Shown one piece after another: positions 24,157 through 38,100 of a stretch of DNA of 64,000 bases. The translations under genes were made by a program, and so were the position numbers. This stretch comes from Enoplolaimus lenunculus. Lineage: Eukaryota; Nematoda; Enoplea; Enoplida; Thoracostomopsidae. The stretch is from contig JASANG010002657.1 in the NCBI GenBank assembly GCA_030248215.1, positions 51,009-115,008 on the forward strand. The letters are read 5' to 3'. The stretch's first letter is position 1; each line of letters begins with the position of its first letter. The notes beneath the pieces were generated by a model. That model searched no databases and was not told the DNA's origin. It saw only the letters and a program-made list of their open reading frames with translations.

Positions 24157-24528
24157 AGTTCATGTTAAATCAGGGCGCTGACGTAGCTAAGATTGTCACA
24201 TATGTGAAGCCAGAAAAAAGCAGTGTCGGGATCGTTTTTGCAAATTTTATACTGCGGGATAATTAGCTATTTTCTGCATACAGTGTCAAGTGCCTGTTTT
24301 CAGGATATAGTTTAAAGATCTGAGTTTAGTGGGGGTTTTAGAGGTTGGTTAAGTTTGGTTATCGGTTTTCGTTATCGTATACTATTATTCATTTATGAGA
24401 GATACCCGTTCCCACTTTCCAAAGTGTGAACGTTGTGCGTTTTTTGTTCAGTCAATTTCTTATTTAAAGCTCTTAACTACGCGTGGTATTTGCTGTAAAA
24501 CAGCGTTCCGCACATTACATTTTGTGCA

Positions 24529-25517
24529 GAAAATTTGGGTCTTTTCGGTTATCCCACCAGCCCACGTTTGCCCAAAAATGGTCGGATTTTGAATGTTTTT
24601 GCATATTTGTGCTTCTCACGATTTGCCCTGATCATTTCGCATTCAAATTTGGATTTTTGAAAAATTCGATTTTTTAACGTCGCTACTGTAGTGACCCGAA
24701 TAAGAGGGGAGACTGATAATTATTTGGCCTCTCCAGAGGGTAACCCCCTGTTATTCGGTTACGGACTGTTATTTATTTTCAACCCACGCTTCACCACCCT
24801 TCGTTACTGATATATATCCGGTACTGCAACTATTCGTTGAATTAAACGTTTATTTGTCTTGTACCAATAGCTTACGCGATAATGCATGGTTATACACTTA
24901 TACTTAGGAATGTACCTTCAAAATTTAAGTACGCTTTTAAAGTCTCGAACTCAAAATATTTGGGCCTGGACTCATTTATACGCTACAATTAGGGATAATT
25001 GACATTTATGATTGATTTGGACTCAAAACGGGGACCCCCTCTCTTATTTTGGTCACTACAGTAGGTCCCCCCTTGGGACCCAAAAAATTTTTGCCCAAAA
25101 GTTTAATCAAATTATACATCATTCGATACAACTTGCAGAGCTGAGTCCAATGGGGTTAAATCTTTTGTAATCCGACGATTGGTTAACGTGTTATTGCCAA
25201 ATAACTGATTTGGTGCCGATCCAAAAAGTTGGCAGTACGCCAAATCAGGTATTTTAGAAGAACTCGTTAACCATCGTCTGATTACAAAACATTTAACACC
25301 ATTGGACTCAGCTCTGCAAGCTCAATCGAATGATATCCAATTTGTCAAACTTTTTGATGCGAGTTTGGGACCTTAAAAAATCGAATTTTTCAAAAATTCA
25401 AATTTGGGTGCGAAATGATCAGGGCAAGTCATGAGAAGCTCAAATATGCAAAATTCAAAATCCGACTATTTTTAGGCGAACACGATCTGGGGGATAACCG
25501 AAAAAACCCAAAATTTA
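24529..25517. repeat. F2 foldback element, best copy, carrying an M1 insertion
   Basis: Outer arms: gggtcttttcggttatccc at the left, gggataaccgaaaaaaccc at the right. Then come tttttgcatatttg / caaatatgcaaaa, ccctgatcatttcgca / tgcgaaatgatcaggg, and ttgaaaaattcgatttttta / taaaaaatcgaatttttcaa. Inner arms carry acttgcagagctgagtccaa and its reverse ttggactcagctctgcaag. Without the M1 insertion (24,684-25,063) the element would be about 610 bp. No protein is encoded. Confidence 0.85.
24684..25063 (+). repeat. M1 element, full length, inserted in the F2 left arm
   Basis: Left end tactgtagtgacccgaataa; right end reversed tactgtagtgaccaaaataa. The interior matches the other M1 copies (gttacggactgttatttatt, gaattaaacgtttatttg). 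The insertion splits the F2 arm near 24,680. Confidence 0.9.
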
Positions 25518-25532
25518 TTGGTGATGATATTA

Positions 25533-25723
25533 AGGGCCCATGCGTATATAGATCAGGAACGAACGGTTTTCCCGTGGAACTTCAACTGAGTCAACTTAAG
25601 CTTTTGTCAACTTTTTAGCTTTGGATTAGGCTTAGGCTTAGGCACAGGGAAAGACTTACCTTTACGCTTAAGCTTAGGCTTAGACTTATTCTTAGGAATA
25701 TGTTTATACTACTGGTACAGCTC
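25533..25723 (+). repeat. M2 TTAGGC-type element
   Basis: Starts gggcccatgcgtatatagat and caggaacgaacgg, holds ggattaggcttaggcttagg and cttaagcttaggcttagact, and ends aatatgtttatactactgg. It adjoins the F2 element. Confidence 0.8.
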
Positions 25724-25863
25724 TTTAATAAGTAATGAAAGTGATAACTTTAATGCCTCAAAGTTGAGTTGTCAAGTTATTTACTGCTGTCCTAATCGTT
25801 CTTAGTACTCTTTGAGGCTGTAACGAAGCGACCATTTACGTTTAACTTTACATAGAAAAATTA

Positions 25864-26043
25864 GTGGCCAACGTAAAGATCAGGAGTGAAACGTTTTTCT
25901 ATGGAGCTGCAATAATTTAAGCTATAAATTTTTTGCTTAGGCTTAGGCATAGGTAAAAGCTCATTCTTACGCTAAGGCTTAGGTTTAGACTTAGGAATAT
26001 GCTTATTCTACTGGTAATACGGCCCTGTTCTATATTCACTGGC
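25864..26043 (+). repeat. M2 TTAGGC-type element
   Basis: Starts gtggccaacgtaaagatcag, carries gtgaaacgtttttctatgg and ttgcttaggcttaggcatag, and ends gccctgttctatattcactg. Both terminal motifs are present. Confidence 0.85.
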
Positions 26044-26411
26044 CGAAAAAGTTTGTGCTTGTTGCTGAACATCAAAATATCCGGTGTAAATGCACTATTA
26101 AACGCGCTAAGTGTGTACTTGAAACATTTTTATTGTAAATATTGCGCTAAAACTTAATAAATGTGAATTAAAACGAAATTCTAAAGATATATAACCTTGA
26201 AACCACGCGACAGAACAAAATGAACATTAATTTTAAGCGTTTATAGCAAATTTTGTGGACAACTTATGAATTCGTTTTATAATATATCGAAAAGTTTTGC
26301 ACTTACGTCTTGCAAATAACAATAGATTAAGACTATTAAAATAATCTGTATCGAATACCGGAAATTCCTCAAACTAAAGTGGATCAATTAAAGTTGCCCC
26401 TTAGATATATA

Positions 26412-26636
26412 ATTGGCCCATGTATAGAACCGGTCGTGAAGAGTAGTATAAGCATATTCCTTAGCCTAAGCCTAAACCTAAGCCTCAGCCTAAGTGTATG
26501 GATAAGCCTATTCCTAACCCTAAGCCTAAGCCTAAGCCTAAGCCAAAGCAAAAAAATTAGTCTAAAGCTTAAACTGACTCTATTATAGCAGTTCCAGAAA
26601 ACGATCCGGCCCTGTTCTATACATGGGCCCATGGGC
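26412..26636 (-). repeat. M2 TTAGGC-type element (reverse)
   Basis: On the plus strand: attggcccatgtatagaacc at the left, arrays of cctaagcc words, aaaaaattagtctaaagctt, and gccctgttctatacatgggc at the right. The ends are clear imperfect inverted repeats. Confidence 0.85.
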
Positions 26637-28696
26637 CTATAATTAAAGTTTCCTCTTTAAGGAATTACGACTAAAAAGCCGTATATCCGGTGTCTGCACA
26701 GCTCAACGCGTTCACGTTTTTTCAAAAATTTTTATATATTGATGCTAAAATAACGTTTTGACAAACGCTAAAAGCGTTTACTTGACGGCGTTATTACTGC
26801 GCTATTATTAAATTTAGAGTTTTTTTTCAATCTAAAGCGTTTCAATATCTGATGTGCCAAACGCGAAAAATGCCGCCAATTATTACATAATCAGAGAGCT
26901 TTGTGCATTCTTTCAACAGGTTTCCACATTTACACTCAGTTGTAAATACTTGCATATCTGGTTCCAAATTTTTTTTCCTAATTGTTTCATTTATTGGTTT
27001 CGTTCGCTCGCTTGTTTGTTTGTTTATTTGTTTGTTCGCCTGTTTGTTTATTTTTCGTATGTTGGTTGACTGGTTTAAGTTTTGACAACATTGCTTTTGT
27101 GAAATCAGTGCCGTAGCAGTCACCCCCAATGCCCCCATTTGGGGGGACCCACCCGTAAATAACTCCCACCCTAACCGGTTGAAACAAAAACCGCTTAAGT
27201 TTTAAATTGCGATTGGCTTCTCACTCGCTTCGCACGCGAGTTTGGGGCCCTCCACCCTGGGATTTAGGACGAGCCTCCGCCCCTGCATGCTCCGGCAGCC
27301 GGCACTGTGTAAAATATATCTTACGACTGGGTTGTTGATATTATATTTTTAGCTTAAAACAACTGAATCGTGACAAAACTAGAACGATATCTTGAAAACT
27401 TCGCGTCTGAAATAAGTATGTTTTAAAAGCGCATTTTTATCACAGGAGAAACTTTGAAATGAATAATTCTGCAAGTATTGGCGAACCCTAAAACCCTTCT
27501 GAAAAATTCGACCCCTAATACTTCTCTACACTAAAATAATTTTAAATTTTCACAACTAAATTTGTATGAGAATTTTCATTGTTTAGCAAACATTACTATT
27601 TATCTGTATTGTAAGCTGCGCTTAGCTTCCGAAAAGTCTACAATTTCATTGTGATGTCGCTTTGCCGATGCGAGTTTTATGAATGAAGCACGTAAAATAT
27701 GTTGCACGTGTCTGTTTGTAAACAATCCGCACGTTTTACGGTTTACAGATGTATACCCGCAGTTTTGACTCGAAAAGGTAAACAACAGTTGAAAGAATTT
27801 TTGCCCTCATTTTGACCTTTTTAAGCTTGTTCCAAAACTTCGGCTAACATCAAAGAAGGTATGGTTTTTATATCTGAATCGCTGTTGTGGAAGTGCAATA
27901 TAAAACCGGAAATAAAGTTTAATTTGAATATGATTTAGGGTAGCGCTATACTTTGATGACATCCGGCGCCGTCTGTCACCGTCTGGTAGCATCCGTCACC
28001 GTCTGGCTCGCCCGGTGCCGTCCGTCATCGTCTGGCTCGTTCGGCGCCGTCCGTTTCCGTGCGTCCCCGTGCGGTATCGTACGTCATGTCGCCGCTCAAC
28101 AACAGCGCCACAGTTATCGATTTAAATTTGCGCGAGTGTTTCGTTTAGCTACGGAGAGTTGAATCGGAGTGGTGGTTCGTTTTACAATAAAAAATGCGAT
28201 CGAAAGCTGAGAATTAAACCTTGTATTATGTTACAATTTTAGTTAAATATTTGAAGAAGAAAGTAAGACAAGGTAACAAAGCTCGAAAGGAAATAGAGCA
28301 CATGTTTTCCAATTTTTCGACATCACCCGAGCCCATCTATTGTTATGTTTCACAGGAGTTTGCAGCTTTATTAAACTTTCAATGTACAGTAGCCAAAATC
28401 TATTAAAGTATAGCAATGTAAAACGAGTGCGAAGTGATTCTAGGTTAGGTAAATTTGCAAGTTTCAGGTGACGGAAAGATAAAAAAGTTTCGTTTAAAAT
28501 ATTTAAGTATTAAAAGTTTAAAATTTAAGACATATACTTGGGAAGCTTGAGAACAGACCTAAATGTCGCAAATTTAAAACAAACATGCTTGAATACATTA
28601 CATTGATGCCAGCAATCTAACTTGAACCTGAATGTTAGCTTACTTTTTGAATTTTTAGCACTGTAATAAATTGATATCGATATTGTATAAACTGTA
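26637..28696. other. Gene-poor stretch with simple repeats and a GC-rich patch
   Basis: I see no supported exon. A short TTTG/TTTA-rich run lies at about 27,005-27,052. A GC-rich patch at 27,938-28,100 is described separately. The segment at 27,110-27,310 has C-rich words (cccccaatgcccccatt) similar in flavour to 16,975-17,340. Confidence 0.55.
27938..28100. repeat. GC-rich element with internal CCGTCTG minisatellite
   Basis: It begins gggtagcgctatac, close to the end motif GGTTGCGCTATAC at 48,295. It then holds about seven loose repeats of ccgtc.gtcaccgtctgg type. The right end is not clear. Confidence 0.6.
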
Positions 28697-29118
28697 TACT
28701 GTAGTGACCCGAATAAAAGGGGAGACTGATATTTATTTGGCCTCTCCAGATGGAACCCGCATGTTATTCCGTTACGTACTGTTATTTCTTTTTAACCCGC
28801 CCTTCGTTACGATATGTATTCGGTACTGTAACTATTCTTTGAAGTAAACGTTTATATATGTCTTGTATCAAAACCTTGATCGATAATGCAAGGTTGTACT
28901 TAAAAATGTTCTTTCAAAACTAAGTATGCTTTAAAGTTTAGAACTGAACTGTATTTGATGCTGAAGTACATTTATGCACTACAATTAGGGATAATTGATA
29001 TTTACGGACTGTAATTAAGGTTTAGGGACTCTATCCGCTTACGGACTCTTATTAGAGATACGTACTCCTATTTGTTGGGACTCATGTACACCTCCCTTTT
29101 ATTCTGGTCACAACAGTA
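28697..29118 (+). repeat. M1 element, full length
   Basis: Left end tactgtagtgacccgaataa; right end reversed tactgttgtgaccagaataa. The interior follows the M1 order with ggcctctccaga, gttacgtactgttatttc and acaattagggataattgata. Confidence 0.9.
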
Positions 29119-29902
29119 ACCAACAAACAAAACTGCTAGGAAATCAAGTTACTATAGCTCGAAGTAGTCCGTGAGACTAACATTTGCTTAGGTTGAGGTT
29201 AAAAACGAATTTGGGCATCCATGCGCAACTCAACTCAGCCATGCTGCTATTTGTCGCTCTGCCGTTCTAGCAACAGGTACAGTGCCAAATCATAAAATTA
29301 CCGACGTGATATCTCGTATTGAGAACGAGTAAGCAAGAAGTCAAACGCAATTTTGGTACTAAATCATAACACAAAATTTTGGTTTTAACCACTGTTTTGT
29401 ACAAAGCCATGTCTCCCTTGAATTCGCCAGTGAACATTAAAATTAAAGAGAACGTTTGTTCTTAGGTGTATCTTTATCTTCCAGCTATCGACAGGCAAAT
29501 GCTTTTAAATGGGGCGTTGAGTCTAAACACTGAATTTCAACGCAAACATATGTTTAAAGTAACGAGAACCTTCAATTTTAATGGGTGTGGCTTAGTTTAA
29601 TAGTTGAAGTACTTAAAATCTATAAACTGTTTAGAAAGCATATTAAATGTGTACTGCTGCCTAAAGAGGATTATGACGCTTCGACCTTGAAGCAAAAAGC
29701 TCTATTTACTTGCTTTATTAAACACAACCCGTACAACGGGGTTGCCCGTCGCTCCCTCTACGAACATCTTCACTCTCCCAGCCAAAAAATAATATTGACG
29801 ACATTAAAACAATTCTATGTTAAAAAATTTTTGGTTGCTCGCTATAAACCTCCCTGCGTCCCCGGGCAAAAGATTCTAGGATTTGGGCGAAACTTATCCA
29901 GT

Positions 29903-30114
29903 CCAATGGAAAGAACAGGGGCGGTAGAGTTTTTCGGTGGGACTAGAACAGAGTAAGCTTAAGCTTTAGTCTAATTTTTTGCTTGGCTTAGTCTTAGGCT
30001 TTGGCTTATGCTTAGGAATATGCTCACTCTTACGCTTAGGTTCAGGCTTAGGCTTAAATTTAGGCTTAGGAATACGCGTATAATACTGTTGCGGCCATGT
30101 TCTTTACATTGGCC
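29903..30114 (+). repeat. M2 TTAGGC-type element
   Basis: Starts ccaatggaaagaacaggggc, has ttcggtgggactagaacaga and aagcttaagctttagtctaa, two cttagg arrays, and ends gccatgttctttacattggc. Both ends are intact. Confidence 0.85.
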
Positions 30115-30469
30115 CTTATCCCAAATTTGCAAACTGGAGCTAATATGATCGCTGTTAAGTTTTGCCAGAAGCATTACACTTTCGACTATACTTGAATTGA
30201 GAAACACTTAAAATGCATTTCAGAACATGGGTCATAACCCTCGTCTGTTCATTGGAATTTAACCAGTAAAAGCAAATTTCTGCATGAAGAAAAACGCAAA
30301 AACATATTTATATATTCTGGTGGCTCAATAACTAGAATCTCGTTTTCTCCCTCGTCATGATTTTAGTTTTCTGGTTCAAGAAAACACATGCTTTCAATCA
30401 ATTGTAAAAACGGTGACCAACCACCACGACCAAAACAACAAATACAACAAGAAAAACATCATCATCATC

Positions 30470-30705
<236 letters not shown>

Positions 30706-30709
30706 TTGA

Positions 30710-33700
30710 GTTTCAAGTGGTGACTGGCTTTACGGGCTCCTCGACGCAGTGCATCGCTAGCCAGTTTTGGCGGACAAAGCCAGTCCACTTGAAGAAAGAC
30801 TTTATTTAGCAAAAGGAAACAAACTGAACCCAAATGAAATGAACGCGTGATTTGATGAAATCCGAGAGTGAGCGTGTGCGAAACGTATTGAGTGAGGTTT
30901 GAAAATATATTTACCAGTTCCCTCTTATGGTTTAGTGGTTTCATTTCGCACTGGTCACATGCTTAGTAGGACCAGGAGTACCAATAAATTTTTTTCTCAA
31001 ATATTCGTAACATAAGTAGATTTACTGACACCGTAGGTACGAATTTAACAAAAATGAAAAAGCGATATATATCCGAATGTATTTATATACAAATTTGGAC
31101 TTACATTTCTACTTCTTCCCTTCTTACATGTTTTGAAATTTTCAGATTTTGACGTAACTTAAGCTTTTTCAGTAAAGATGCGCCACGATACAGTATGATG
31201 CTTCACTGTTGTTAGCGCCATAACTTCAAAGAGTCCACCATACAGTTGTGGACAATGTAATTATTATAATGCTTATATTAGCAATGCTTGTCGTTTTGGT
31301 TTTAGCGTTATGAATGAGTTTAAGTGATTTGATTGTTGAGTTGAACAAGAAAATTCTCGCTATTTGAAACAGCTATGTTGAGAACTTCAAAAGGCTCACC
31401 GCAGATGCTTTAGACGATGCGGTCGAGAGTAGCAAGGGAACTCGTCCGTTACTGGAATCCCCACTCTTACCGGTTGAAAACTTTTCAACAGGATTAGACG
31501 ATTAGAACCTGCTTATATACTAACACGATTCCCAGATTCAAGCCTGAACCTAAGCCTATTAATTCTAAGCCAAAGTTTTCCAGACTCCAAGACGTTGAGT
31601 CTTTGTATCTCTCAAGTGTATAAGTCACTACAATGGAAATAGACCAACAACTTTGGTAGGTATAATTTTCTTGCCCGTTTATAGAAATGTACACGGCCGC
31701 TCTGCTAACAAATCTTAGTTGCCCAAAGGTGCTTTTATTCTGAGATTGCTTTTATACTTGAATCTGTCATGATTTTTTGGGCTCGTTTGAAAATATGCAA
31801 ATATTTTGTGAAATTGAAAATATTTTAATAGGAAATCGGAGGGCTGGCTAACTGAAAACCCGTTACTTTTCTGATATATACATAAAAATTTGTACCCTGT
31901 ACAATTTGGGTCCAACTTCTTTTTAATTTGAGTAACGCAACGATTTGAAATGATAAAATACATAAAAATGTACAAGTATGCAGTTTTTAAACACAGAATA
32001 AACCTGGAGTACTTTAATATAGTTTTACTGATACATATATTTTCCGAAAAGTAAACAAATATTAGTTTTTAGTAAACAACCAAAATCGTTTTAACTCAAT
32101 GTACTTTACCCAAAATATTACAATTTATTGATCTATTGGACGTATCACTAAAATTGCACGGTAACCTACTTGAACACTCGTATCACCGTTATTTTGGCAA
32201 CCTCGTTCGATCTGACCAGCGGATTTCCGATTGTAAACTCGTTAAAGTGTAACCCAGTAAGCAAGACAGTATAATTTTAAAACTACTATTTACTATACTT
32301 TAGGAAGTTTTACTTTATTAATTCGATAGTTAAATATATATATTGCTATTTGATTTCAAGTAGAGAGCCTGCGGTTTGTTCACATGCTTAAATTTGATAC
32401 ATCACTCGTTGCTTGCAAAGCTAAGAAGCGAGTGTTTGTTCTTGAATATCATACTATAGCGGCATAAGAAATCAGTTTCCGTAGATGGGGGCGTTGATAT
32501 AACGGCGCTAAGACAGACTTGGTTCGGTGGAAATGCGGATCACTTAAAGTTCCCTTACCACCATGGTCGTAGCCAGGAGTTCAGAAAAAGGAGTTACCTT
32601 GTGTTGAAACCTTGTACCATTTCTAAAAACCTTCAAAACATCGCATAGCGATGTTTGACAGGATAGTGATCAAAATAACGGAAACGGTGACGGAAAACGG
32701 ATATTCAAGTATAAACAGTTTCACAAATGTTACATTTTCTGCCAACCCAATTGAAACGTGCATATAAACAACTTTTTTCAAACATATTAAAGACAAAATA
32801 GCGGAAGCATCGAAATGCTTGCAACTTTAAAGCGGAACAGAAAAACTTTAATTGATACAACTGGAGTATAAACCTTTAATTTACCTTGAAAGTCTACACT
32901 TTACAAACCAGAGCGAAAACATCACTGTTCTATATTTGAAATAAAATTTTGCAGCCAACTCTTGCAAGCAACTACACAATGTTGTGCATCGTTGTTTGTT
33001 TCTCATAACGTGTTTGGCTTTAAACATTTTGCCGTCCCTCCCACTTACGTCTGAAAGGTGCTGTTCGATTAAAGCAGCGTAAAGCTAAAATGGATTATAA
33101 CGGTAGGAGTTTGTGGGAAGTTCTCAGGAACAAACTTCTTTATAATGCTAATAAATTTACTTAAGCTGTGAAGCTTGCATCGTTGGAATTAAAGTATATT
33201 TATAAAATTTCTAAAATAATTATCATTAAATTTGAGTATGTTTGCTGAAAAGTAATTTCTTACTATAATGCTTAGAATTGTAAAATCAACGTCAAATATG
33301 AGTATATATTCTACAATAGCAGTATGCTACCGAAGCTGAAAAATATCAAAACCAGATTCGAAGGTCGGTTAGTTTTGTCGGAACCAGAGGTAAAGCAAAA
33401 TTTGGTAAGGAAAAATGATGTTGAATTTAAAATTTTAATAGTAATCTATAAACCGATGCCAAAGTTTGTTTTAAGCAGCGTTTGAAGCGTGCCTCCAAGC
33501 AACAAGCACCGTCACTGAAGAATAGAGTTTTTATAAAAATGCGAAGAATTCACCGTTTGAATTGGCGGAACCTCTGGCAAAACTTGTACTGGGAGCGAAT
33601 TAAGCCACAAGCCGACATCCGGTTACTCATATTCCGGTTAAACTTGTTTGAAACTGAAATCCATTCTTCTGCTGGATGTAAAGTTGTCTTTCTAGTGTAT

Positions 33701-34590
33701 CAAGGAAAGTTTCCCCTATCGAGCAGAGTTCTCCGGATAATTGCAAGTGATCAGTGGGCTCAATGGGAATGGGACTAAAGTGGAATTTGTTCCCAGGAAC
33801 GGAATGAATATTATCACTCATAAATTAATAACCACGTTGGCTTTGTAGACATGTAAAATGGTGACTGCGAGCAGCACATTGATTCACGCTGAAACTGCAA
33901 AAGCGCTAATTGGGGCACATGGGCTATCCGAAGCCAAATGGAAAAATGGTGCTACGCAAAAAAATGTGCTCAGCCGTTTTGGCCCCCTGTGAATAATTAA
34001 TATACAATCAATAACGAATTGCTGTACAGGTGGCAGTGTTTCCATAAGCCTGCAAAAGTGCCCGTTTTCTCTCGTTTCAAAGCATTTCTTAAACGGATAC
34101 TTGCAGTTCCGCTATCGCTCCTTGTAAATACGTTTCTCTTATCAAGTCCAAATTTCTATTGTTAAAATTTAAATTTTCAATGCATTCTCCCTGCTACAAA
34201 TTGACAGACGTCACTGAGTCTAGCGTTAGATATATATTCTAAAAAGAAATCTCGCTAAATATTAATCCGCATTTTGAAGGAGGGGGCTTTGAAGCAATCC
34301 GAACAGATGATAACATTAATATTGCAATTAGCGTTCATTTCAAAGGTTCAAGTAGGATTGCATTTATTGTGCCCAATGCACTGAAACTGCACACGTGTAT
34401 ATATGTGTCAATATATGCACGTGTACTGCAGGCAGTATTAAGTGCACGTACAAACTGCTTTTTACAAAAATTTGCATCTATGGATTATTCAGATTTGAAC
34501 AGTTAGAAAGGAATTTTTGCTTCCATTTTTCAGTATCAAATTCAGTGGCAAGCCTATATGTATAACAGGTCCCTGCTTCTTGTACACTTC
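30710..34590. other. Gene-poor stretch, nothing recognised
   Basis: No exon with splice support and no copy of the M1, M2 or F2 elements is evident, apart from a few cctaagcctat words at about 31,540-31,570. The longest open frame (33,482-33,778, 98 codons) has no recognisable product. Confidence 0.5.
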
Positions 34591-34597
34591 TCTGCAC

Positions 34598-35155
34598 ACA
34601 AGCTTAGGCTTAGGTTTACGAAACAGTTTACCTACTTATGCCTAAGCAATAACCCTTGCCAACATTAAGCCTAGCCTTCCCGTTAGAGAAGTGTACAAAA
34701 CGTCAGGTCTCGAACAAAGCCGCTGGTCTTAGGCGTTCGCAAAAACATAAGTTCACTTTGACATATAACTTTTAGACTGTGGCTTAAGTTTTCGAATTTT
34801 GTTCGGGACTTGTTTGAGCATTGTACTACTATTGTTAAAATGCTGTATTTTGAAACATTTACAGGATTTGTTGTAGTGGAGGTACGCAACAATTAAGCCG
34901 ACGGACAATTCTTCGACCCACAACTTGTGTATGTCGCCGGATCGATATTTTGCATCGCATGCTCGGTTTAGGGTCGTCCCGATTTTACGACTGCGACAGT
35001 CTAACCTTAGGATTAGCACTTATTATTACTCTTAGGCGTAGAGATTTGTTTAATCTTAAGTTACGGTTCTAAAACTTACATTGGTTATACATTACTGCTA
35101 AGCGTAGGTTTAGAATTGCGATTTGGCGTAGGGATATGCTTAACATTTGCAACAC
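34598..35155. repeat. Degraded TTAGGC-rich stretches
   Basis: Words aagcttaggcttaggtttac and tatgcctaagcaat (34,598-34,680) and cttaggattagcac, cttaggcgtagagatttgtt and agcgtaggtttagaattgcg (35,005-35,150) recall the M2 core. M2 ends are not visible. Confidence 0.4.
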
Positions 35156-38100
35156 TGTCGGGCGACGAATTTTCGTAAACTGAGATTTCCGTCGTAAGTT
35201 TGCAACTAGGTTTAAACCAAATACGAGTTACGCACAACTGAAAATAACTATCTGATATTAGCTAAATTTGCTCTAAACAACAGAACAGGTTACATAGTTT
35301 TATCATTCTTCAAAACTGTTAATACAAAATTTTTGGAATGGAACGCGATTTGAAGCCCAAAACCTAATGTAAACCTTGCCTTAAAATTCGACACCAAAGC
35401 CCGTTGCACGCATTATTCCAGTTCGACAAAAATTCTGGACGTCCCAAAAAACGGTAAAGTGTTGTCTGTGTGCTAATGACGAAGTACGTATCAGGCCTAA
35501 CAATAGTCCTTTGTTTCGCCTCGGCGAAGATTATCCCATTATCACCGTTTATTGAAAACGTATTTTCTAGCGAGGACGGCGTTAGGATTACGGTAGTGTA
35601 GAATAGAACGTGATATTAAAGAATTCTGGGTCAAGTAGGTGTTGGGCTAATTTTAGACGGACACCAACCAAAGCGGCTTAAATTAGCGCAAGAAGCATCG
35701 CAGTGGTAGATTAATAACGGCTGCGGCGACACAAAGATTTTAAAATGATGCAAAATGAAAAAAAAGAATTTTTATTACGTTTGTTAAATTAGCTGTTTAG
35801 GTAATCTTGAAATCGAAAACCAATTATAAAAACAGTTGCCAGAGTTGGAAAATTTAACTTAAAGATGTATAAAACGTTTAGTTTGGTTTGAGCGTTAGCT
35901 CAAGATCAATCCAAAACTCAAATCGAAGCCTAAAGTCTGTTCGAAAACGCGCAGCACATTAGCTACGACCAAAATGTTTTAAAGCAAAATTATTTAGAAT
36001 CAATTGACAGTTTCGGTCAAGGATTGTGAAGTTGGTCTTCTATACAAGACGTTCAAATTCATCGATTAATTATCCGATAGAAAATGTAAAAAATGAAATT
36101 TATTAATGTTTGTAATGTAATGTTAATTTTTAATTGTTTTCACATTTTTACTTTAAGTTGTTTTCAACATATACAGATAAGTCTAAAACCATACCTTCAT
36201 CATGATTGAACTGGTAACTTGTCATTTGTGGATCAATCCCTTCCACCTGCACTCCATTGCAGAATTTACCAAGTTAGATATAAGTAGGACATTTCGTCTT
36301 TCTAACTTTACCTTTATTCGGGTGTATTGCACACATTCAATGATTTCGACAACTTGGCTCTAACGTTTGTACCATAGTAAATGCATATTTTCTCGTTCTT
36401 TCTATCCAAATAAACTTCTTGTCTCTTTGTCTTGTCCTTTTACCTTTAAGTTGAAATATAAAATTTCAACTAATTATTTGTAAAAATTGGAGAAAAATTG
36501 AAATAGATCACTTTAAGCAATTCTAGTTAGTATATGTCAAATGCAATGCGTACAACTAAAACGAACACGCACGTTGCGCAGTACTTGACCTGCCAATGAT
36601 AAAATAGAAACAATGCCATTTTTATAAAACAATTTACCAGAAACCACCGCATGGTAACTCAACTGAAGTGCGCTTCAGATTTGAAATTTTACATTCGTCA
36701 AAAATCGGCTGTCGGACTCAATTGAGTAACAGAAACACGGTGTGAAATTTATTGTTCAATGTGAACATTAAAATTCAACATAGAAAGCGCACCGCTGCAT
36801 AATGGCTGGTTCAAGCGTACGCTGTTTTGCCTTGTGATGTTTAATTCACTGAGACGGAAAAATAATTAGCGTTAGGTAGATTGCTCAAGTATTAATTGTG
36901 CGGTAAGTGACAATGATCTTCTATATATGTAATAGGTGCAAGTTGTAGAGACTGAATGCGTTGAAAGTGTTAAACGCTACTGCAAGACAACGAGGCGTTA
37001 ACAACGCAAGCCAAATATGTACCAATTACTGCATTTAGGGGCGTCTGGTGTTAAAGCTAAACTGAAATCAATAGGCTTTGGTTATAGTCTAATTTCTAAT
37101 TAGGCTTTATATGCTAAGGAGACAACTATTACCCCCTAGAATCAATATTGGCGTGCCAGTTTACACGCGTTTCCTTTGGTAATGGTATTATGCATCGTCA
37201 CCAGGTAAACGTTATTAATGCTTTCCAGTTTGATACGGTATATAATGCCTATTATTACGATTTTCTGGTTCTTAACCTAAGCACACGCTCAGGGCGGTGC
37301 TATACTTGTCGTTTGATAACTACCGCCAACGGACGGCGTGGCCAGTTGAACGTTTATTTCAGGTTTGCTTTACAATGCTATGGGGCACAGTACGACCATT
37401 CGAGTAAGATGTCACACAGCACCGAAGGCATTATAATAGTTCTAGTAATAGCGTCACTATAATTGTTTCAAGTTTTAGAGTTTGAATAACGATTCAGTTC
37501 TGAAATCGCTCCGAGAATAAGTTTTCAATTTAGTAAGGTTTTGGTAAAACTTTATTTAAGTGTCATTACTTATGTGAGTTCAGCCGTGCTTCTTACTAGC
37601 AGAAGATTCTTCATGGCACCGCGCTGTCTACGATTCAATCCACAAACCATAAGTAGACAGTGTGGCAACAGGCGTACTTTGCAAACTAATTGTTCTCATT
37701 ATAATCGCATTCCAACCGAGGTCAAACGCCCAATTATCCCATTGACACAAAATTTTCATTCAAATTTCAAGTTTCTAACGACTTTTAGTTGAAATGTTTC
37801 AACTCATTCATACAATCGGTTTCAAGTGTATAATTGTTAAACTGGATTGTACGTAGGATACAACAGTAATTATTGCGAAATATATGAATATATATACTAC
37901 AACGTTTCAAAATCATGTATTCTCAAATTTAAAATGGTCGTACAACTTTCATTAGAAACAACATAGAAACAGCTAGCCCAAGGGAATGCTTGCAACTAAA
38001 TCCCGTATATATTCTCAAATGCTATCGTATATCACCACGTTTTCAAACTGATATCCGGTAGTAAATGCGGATCTCAAATTGGACACAGAAGTAAAACAAA

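Noticed and set aside
25620-26560. Interstitial telomere from TTAGGC arrays
   Set aside because: The arrays lie inside elements with defined ends found at many sites, and the words are too irregular for a telomere.
33482-33778. 98-codon open frame as a gene
   Set aside because: No recognisable product, no clear splice partner, and its composition resembles the surrounding DNA.
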